Assembly (NCBI RefSeq): GCF_009720365.1
Contig: NZ_WBZD01000044.1
Span: forward strand, 1-64,000
Length of the DNA: 64,000 bases
Source of the DNA: Catellatospora paridis
Lineage (GTDB): Bacteria > Actinomycetota > Actinomycetes > Mycobacteriales > Micromonosporaceae
Direction: 5' to 3'
The notes below the pieces were generated by a model. It did no database searches, was not told the origin of the DNA, and saw only the letters and a program-made list of their open reading frames with translations. Below, piece after piece: positions 59,591 to 64,000 of the stretch. The first letter of the stretch is position 1; each line of letters begins with the position of its first letter. Both the position numbers and the translations under genes were made by a program.

Positions 59591-60997
59591 GTGTACCTGC
59601 TGATCAAGGGCGGCACGGTCGTCACCGCGACCGGCGCGCATCCCGCCGACGTGCTGGTCGAGGGCGAGAAGATCGCCGGGTTGTTCTCGCCGGACAGCAC
59701 CCCGCCCGTCGAGGGCGCACAGGTGGTGGACGCGAGCGGCAAGTACGTCATCCCCGGTGCGGTCGACGTGCACACCCACATGGAGCTGCCCTTCGGTGGC
59801 ACCGCCGCCTCGGACACCTTCGAGACCGGCACCCGCGCCGCGGCGTTCGGCGGCACCACCACCATCGTCGACTTCGCGGTGCAGCGCACCGGTGAACGGG
59901 TCCCCGACGGGCTGGCCGCCTGGCATGCCAAGGCCGACGGCAACTGCCACATCGACTACGGCTTCCACATGATCATCGGCGGGGTCGACGACGAGTCGCT
60001 GAAAGCCATGGACTCGCTGGTCGACGCCGAGGGCATCAGCAGCTTCAAGCTGTTCATGGCATACCCCGGCGTCTTCTACAGCGACGACGGCCAGATCCTG
60101 CGCGCCATGCAGAAGGCCCGCGACAACGGCTCCATGATTATGATGCACGCCGAGAACGGCATCGCCATCGACGTCCTCATCGGCCAAGCCCTGTCCCGCG
60201 GCGAGACCGACCCGATCAACCACGGCCTGACCCGCCCGGCGGAGCTGGAGGCCGAAGCCACCCGCCGCGCAATCTCCCTGGCCCAGGTCGCCGGCGGCAC
60301 CCCGCTCTACATCGTCCACCTGTCGGCGAGCCAGGCTCTCGAAGCGGTCGCGGCAGCCCGCAACACCGGCCGCAACGTCTTCGCCGAGACGTGCCCCCAG
60401 TACCTGTACCTGACTCTCGAAGACCAGCTCGGCGCACCCGGGTTCGAGGGTGCCAAGTGGGTCTGCTCCACTCCCCTGCGCTCCAAGCACGAGCCGCACC
60501 AGCGGGACCTGTGGCGCGGCCTGCGCACCAACGACCTCGCCGTGGTCTCCACCGACCACTGCCCGTTCTGCTTCAAGGACCAGAAGGAACTCGGCCTCGG
60601 CGACTTCTCGAAGATCCCCAACGGCATCGGCGGCGTCGAACACCGCGTCGACCTGCTCTACCAGGGCGTCGTCGACGGCAAGCTCTCCCTGTCCCGCTGG
60701 GTCGAAACCCTCGCCACCACCCCGGCGCGCATGTTCGGGCTCTACCCCCGCAAGGGCGTGCTCGCCCCCGGTTCCGACGCCGACATCGTCGTCTACGACC
60801 CCCACGGCCGCACCCGCATCAGCGTCGCCACCCACCACATGAACATGGACCACTCCGCCTACGAGGGCTACGAGATCGCCGGCAGGGTCGACACCGTCAT
60901 CTCCCGCGGCACCGTCCTCGTCGCGAACAACGAGTTCCACGGCCACAAAGGCCACGGCCGCTACCTCCCCCGAGGCCTCTCCACCTACCTGCTCTGA
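59591..60997 (+). CDS. hydA: Dihydropyrimidinase/hydantoinase
   Basis: Opens dihydrouracil or 5-substituted hydantoin rings. The 468-aa amidohydrolase has the metal motif VDVHTHME (His61, His63), the carbamylated Lys153 (FKLFMAYPG), MMHAEN, LYIVHLSAS and the catalytic-Asp segment STDHCPF. A zinc-type binuclear centre is expected. GTG start; GAGGAGG overlaps the previous stop, so the genes are coupled. Confidence 0.95.
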   Translation: MYLLIKGGTVVTATGAHPADVLVEGEKIAGLFSPDSTPPVEGAQVVDASGKYVIPGAVDVHTHMELPFGGTAASDTFETGTRAAAFGGTTTIVDFAVQRTGERVPDGLAAWHAKADGNCHIDYGFHMIIGGVDDESLKAMDSLVDAEGISSFKLFMAYPGVFYSDDGQILRAMQKARDNGSMIMMHAENGIAIDVLIGQALSRGETDPINHGLTRPAELEAEATRRAISLAQVAGGTPLYIVHLSASQALEAVAAARNTGRNVFAETCPQYLYLTLEDQLGAPGFEGAKWVCSTPLRSKHEPHQRDLWRGLRTNDLAVVSTDHCPFCFKDQKELGLGDFSKIPNGIGGVEHRVDLLYQGVVDGKLSLSRWVETLATTPARMFGLYPRKGVLAPGSDADIVVYDPHGRTRISVATHHMNMDHSAYEGYEIAGRVDTVISRGTVLVANNEFHGHKGHGRYLPRGLSTYLL

Positions 60998-61054
60998 AGG
61001 AACTCGCCACCCCCGGTCAGCAGCTCAGACGTCAGCTCGAAAGGAAAGCGCACA

Positions 61055-62059
61055 GTGGACATCGGGGTCGTCTTCCAGCTGGACCCGCCCGCGCGGCGAG
61101 TGATCGAACTGTCCCAGCGGGCCGAGGCGGCCGGGTTCAGCCACGTGTGGTCGTTCGACTCGCACCTGCTGTGGCAGGAGCCCTACGTCATCTACAGCGC
61201 GATCCTCGCCGCCACCAAGCGGGTGATCGTCGGGCCGATGGTGACCAACCCCGGCACCCGCGACGTCACCGTCACCGCCAGCACCTTCGCCACCCTCAAC
61301 GAGATGTACGGCAACCGCACCATCTGCGGCATCGGTCGCGGCGACTCCGCCCGCCGCACCCTCGGCCTGCCCCCGGTCGACATCGCGCACCTGCGCGAAG
61401 CCGTCGGCGTGATCCGCGCCCTGGCCAACGGGCGCGAGGCGACGCACCGCGGCATCGAGATGCAGCTGCCCTGGGTCAAGGAGTCGGCCCTGGAGGTATG
61501 GGTCGCCGCGTACGGCCCCAAGGCGATCAAGGTGACCGGCGAGGTGGGCGACGGCTTCATCCTGCAGCTCGCCGACCTCGACATCACCGAGTGGATGATC
61601 AAACACGTGCGGCGCGCCGCCGAGCAGGCCGGGCGCGACCCGGCCGCGGTCAAGATCTGCGTCGCCGCGCCCGCATACGTCGGCGACGACCTGGCCCACC
61701 AGCGCGACCAGGTGCGCTGGTTCGGCGGCATGGTCGGCAACCACATCGCCGACATCGTCGCCCGGTACGGCGACCGCGGCGCGGTCCCGCACGCGCTGGC
61801 CGAGTACATCAAGGGCCGGCAGGGCTACGACTACGCCGAGCACGGCCGCGCCGACAACGCGCACACCGCGTTCGTCACCGACGACATCGTGGACCGGTTC
61901 TGCGTACTCGGCCCCGCCCAGGCCCACATCGAGAAGCTGACCCGGCTCAAGGAGCTGGGCGTGGACCAGTTCGCCGTCTACCTCCAGCACGACGACATGG
62001 ACCGCACGCTGGCGGCATACGGGGAGACGATCATCCCGGCGATCAAGGCGCTGGACTGA
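61055..62059 (+). CDS. LLM-class F420-dependent oxidoreductase (TIGR03842-like)
   Basis: A 334-aa luciferase-fold oxidoreductase: MDIGVVFQLDPPARRV, AGFSHVWSFDSHLLWQEP, GPMVTNPGTRDVTVTAS, ICGIGRGDSARR. Members of this group occur beside hydantoinase genes. With F420H2 as cofactor it could reduce or oxidise a pyrimidine ring, replacing the missing dihydropyrimidine dehydrogenase (inference). GTG start with GAAAGGAAAG upstream. Confidence 0.9.
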   Translation: MDIGVVFQLDPPARRVIELSQRAEAAGFSHVWSFDSHLLWQEPYVIYSAILAATKRVIVGPMVTNPGTRDVTVTASTFATLNEMYGNRTICGIGRGDSARRTLGLPPVDIAHLREAVGVIRALANGREATHRGIEMQLPWVKESALEVWVAAYGPKAIKVTGEVGDGFILQLADLDITEWMIKHVRRAAEQAGRDPAAVKICVAAPAYVGDDLAHQRDQVRWFGGMVGNHIADIVARYGDRGAVPHALAEYIKGRQGYDYAEHGRADNAHTAFVTDDIVDRFCVLGPAQAHIEKLTRLKELGVDQFAVYLQHDDMDRTLAAYGETIIPAIKALD

Positions 62060-62165
62060 GCCCGACGGCGACCTGCTCGATCAGGGTGCGATACGCATCC
62101 TTCATGGGCAGCTCGCGTTCGACCCGGATGCGGCGGCGGGTCGCGGTGACGTCGATGCCGCGCAC
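62043..62165 (-). pseudogene. Possible 40-codon gene remnant
   Basis: A minus-strand frame overlapping the end of the LLM gene reads VRGIDVTATRRRIRVERELP and on to MKDAYRTLIEQVAVG before a stop. Its composition is protein-like (Arg/Glu alternation), and the same frame upstream is blocked by a TGA at 62196-62198. No ribosome site is seen. It may be the C-terminal piece of a lost gene, or chance. The rest of 62166-62265 shows nothing recognisable. Confidence 0.25.
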
Positions 62166-62265
62166 CGGGTCGTGGCCGGGCCGCTCGTACGTCTCTCACC
62201 ACGCCGAGATCGAGACCAGCTTCTCCACCCTGCGGCCGGGGCAGCCGACGACCACGGTCTGACCG

Positions 62266-62484
62266 TCACCGCGCCCCGGCGGCGTTGCGGTTGCGCGGCC
62301 GCCGGGCTGCCCTCGCCGGCCGCGTCCGACCGCGGGTCGGACGTCCGCCTCGACCGCGCGCCGGCACGCACGCGGCGGGCGCCGTCGGGCCCGGTGGCGG
62401 CACCGGCCGCGGCCGGCACCGGCGCCTGGCCAGTACCGACGTCAGCAAGGCGAGCAGCCCGGCCGTCAGCGCGCCCCAGGACAT
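62266..62484 (-). CDS. Small hydrophobic-plus-basic protein, hypothetical
   Basis: A 72-aa frame opens MSWGALTAGLLALLTSVLA, a plausible transmembrane segment, and continues into an Arg/Pro-rich tail. GGGAGG lies nine bases before the ATG. The basic, biased tail could also be GC-rich shadow. No function recognised. Confidence 0.4.
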   Translation of the reverse strand: MSWGALTAGLLALLTSVLARRRCRPRPVPPPGPTAPAACVPARGRGGRPTRGRTRPARAARRPRNRNAAGAR

Positions 62485-62537
62485 GTCCGCTTCCTCCCTG
62501 AGCCCGCACCGTCCCGGGTGTTCATGCGCGATGAGTG

Positions 62538-64000
62538 TCAGACCTTGGCCAGCGCGGGCGCGGACTCCGGCTCGGCTGCGGGCAGGTCGACGCTTGACCG
62601 CAGCGTGATCTTCGGCAGGGCCAGCGCGGCGATGACGCCGACGACGCCGATGGCAGCGGAGACCAGGAAGATGTGGCCGGTGGCGTCGCCGTACGCCTCC
62701 CGCACGATCGCCTGGGCGGCGGGGGGCAGGGCCTGGAGGTTGAGCGATCCGCCGCCCGCCCCGGCCGGCAGGCCCGCTGCCGCGAGGTGGGACAGGATGC
62801 TCGTCTTGACCCGCTCGGCGAGGATCGCGCCGAGCACGGACACGCCGATGGTGCCGCCCAGGGAGCGGAAAAAGGTGACCGCGCCGGTGGCCGCGCCCAG
62901 GTCCTTCATGGCGGCGGTGTTCTGCACCGCGAGCACCAGGTTCTGCATGGTCATGCCGACGCCGAGACCGACCAGCAGCATGCCCACGCTGAGCACGGGC
63001 AGCGGTGTGGCGTGGTCGATGAAGGACAACCCGAGGAACCCGGCGACCAGGATGATCGCGCCGGTGACGATGTAGGGCTTGACCTTGCCGGACTTGGTGA
63101 CCATGCGGCCGGTGACCGTCGAGGAGATCAGGACGCCGAGCATCAGCGGCATGGTGAGCAGACCCGCCTCAGTCGGCGTGTACCCGCGCCCGACCTGGAA
63201 GTACTGGCCGAGGAACACCGCGCCGCCGAACATCGCCATGCCCACGGCGAGACTGGCGAGGATGGCGAGGGCGGGCACCCGCTGACGGATCACGTCCAGC
63301 GGCACGACGGGCCGCTCGGCACGGCGTTCGACCACCACGGCGAGGCCGAGCACGACCAGCGCGGACAGCACCATGTCGGCGGTCTGCCAGGACAGCCAGG
63401 CGAACGAGTTGCCGACGAACGACACCCAGATCAGCAGCGTGCTCACGCCGACGGCGATCAGCCCTGCCCCGAGGTAGTCCACCTTGCCCTTCGACCGGGC
63501 GCCCGCCGGCAGGTGCAGGGTGAACTGCAGCAGGAAGAAGGCGATGACGGCGATGGGCACGCCGATGAAGAAGCACCAGCGCCAGCCCAGCCACGAGGTG
63601 TCCACGATCAGGCCGCCGAGCAGCGGCCCGGCCAGCGTCGCCACGGCCATCACGCCGCCGAGGTAGCCGTTGTAGCGGCCGCGCTCGCGCGGCGGGATCA
63701 TCGCCGCGATCACGATCTGCACCAGGGCCTGCAGGCCGCCGACGCCGATGCCCTGGACCGCGCGCGCGGCGATGACCTGCGGAGTGTCCTGGGCGAAGCC
63801 GCTGATCAGCGAGCCCAGCACGAAGATGCCGATGGCGATCTGGACGAGCAGCTTCTTGCTGAACATGTCCGCCAGACGGCCCCACACCGGCGTGGTGGCG
63901 GTCGCGGCGAGCAGAGTCGACGTGACGACCCAGGTGTACTGCGTCTGGGTGCCGTTCAGCTCGCCGACGATGCGCGGCAGTGCGGTCGACACGATGGTCG
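62538..64000 (-). CDS. DHA2-family (14-TMS) MFS drug exporter, 5' truncated by window edge
   Basis: A drug:H+ antiporter of the EmrB/QacA type. The frame is open to the window edge and begins TIVSTALPRIVGELNGTQTQ, the end of helix 1 motif D1, so the first 15-30 residues lie outside. WGRLADMFSKKLL and VQGIGVGGLQALVQIVIAAM are family motifs. About 14 helices are evident. Substrate unknown. Confidence 0.94.
   Translation of the reverse strand, partial: TIVSTALPRIVGELNGTQTQYTWVVTSTLLAATATTPVWGRLADMFSKKLLVQIAIGIFVLGSLISGFAQDTPQVIAARAVQGIGVGGLQALVQIVIAAMIPPRERGRYNGYLGGVMAVATLAGPLLGGLIVDTSWLGWRWCFFIGVPIAVIAFFLLQFTLHLPAGARSKGKVDYLGAGLIAVGVSTLLIWVSFVGNSFAWLSWQTADMVLSALVVLGLAVVVERRAERPVVPLDVIRQRVPALAILASLAVGMAMFGGAVFLGQYFQVGRGYTPTEAGLLTMPLMLGVLISSTVTGRMVTKSGKVKPYIVTGAIILVAGFLGLSFIDHATPLPVLSVGMLLVGLGVGMTMQNLVLAVQNTAAMKDLGAATGAVTFFRSLGGTIGVSVLGAILAERVKTSILSHLAAAGLPAGAGGGSLNLQALPPAAQAIVREAYGDATGHIFLVSAAIGVVGVIAALALPKITLRSSVDLPAAEPESAPALAKV

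Overview
This is a GC-rich actinobacterial chromosome segment with many GTG starts and many ATGA/GTGA overlaps. Several features point to Micromonosporaceae (inference): F420/LLM-type oxidoreductases, a mycothiol-dependent-isomerase-fold protein, the gcvH-garA-ftsR locus shared with mycobacteria, and two MSERSER-type intergenic mini-ORFs. No rRNA, tRNA, CRISPR array, intact insertion sequence or phage was seen.

Layout. 1-7242: a secreted polysaccharide-degrading system (GH30 hydrolase and a beta-helix protein, both with ricin-type lectin domains), an ABC sugar-binding lipoprotein, a truncated permease and a LacI regulator. 7275-11255: a compact nucleotide-chemistry locus with a prokaryotic viperin (radical SAM), a ThiL/PurM-fold kinase-like protein, a membrane-anchored phosphoribosyltransferase-like protein, and a divergent PfkB-family kinase. 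11450-12852: a DsbA-like thioredoxin and VKOR pair. 13050-15940: hypA-hypC-hypD-hypE. 16162-17976: a membrane protein with an HTH repressor and likely operators, an A/T-free low-complexity tract, and an LLM oxidoreductase. 18004-26730: a group 1h (actinobacterial, high-affinity) [NiFe]-hydrogenase operon with two SIS-domain proteins, a HypC-like chaperone, hhyS, hhyL, a NifU-like protein, DUF5947, DUF6084, a 482-aa unknown, a maturation protease and a 35-aa membrane peptide. 26849-30336: YdcF-like, phosphotransferase, SDR and PAP2 genes. 30400-36552: the conserved pgsA-DUF881-sbp-DUF881-gcvH-garA-ftsR-BFN-MerR locus. 36683-54733: mixed housekeeping and accessory genes (SGNH-CBM2 esterase, TPR protein, regulators, SDR, kinases, OsmC, methyltransferase, three MFS transporters, LtrA, enoyl-CoA hydratase, cold-shock protein). 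54972-64000: a GGDEF protein, then a pyrimidine/hydantoin catabolic group (APC permease, nitrilase-type amidohydrolase, dihydropyrimidinase, LLM oxidoreductase) and a truncated DHA2 exporter.

The strongest candidate for an undescribed system is the viperin operon. Viperins make 3'-deoxy-3',4'-didehydro nucleotides from NTPs. Here the enzyme is coupled by 4-bp overlaps to a ThiL-like and a PRTase-like gene, with a PfkB kinase divergent from them. This could be a dedicated route that supplies, or further processes, the nucleotide used by viperin (inference). The hydrogenase genes form a second coherent system. The window holds its structural genes and hypACDE, but neither hypB nor hypF.
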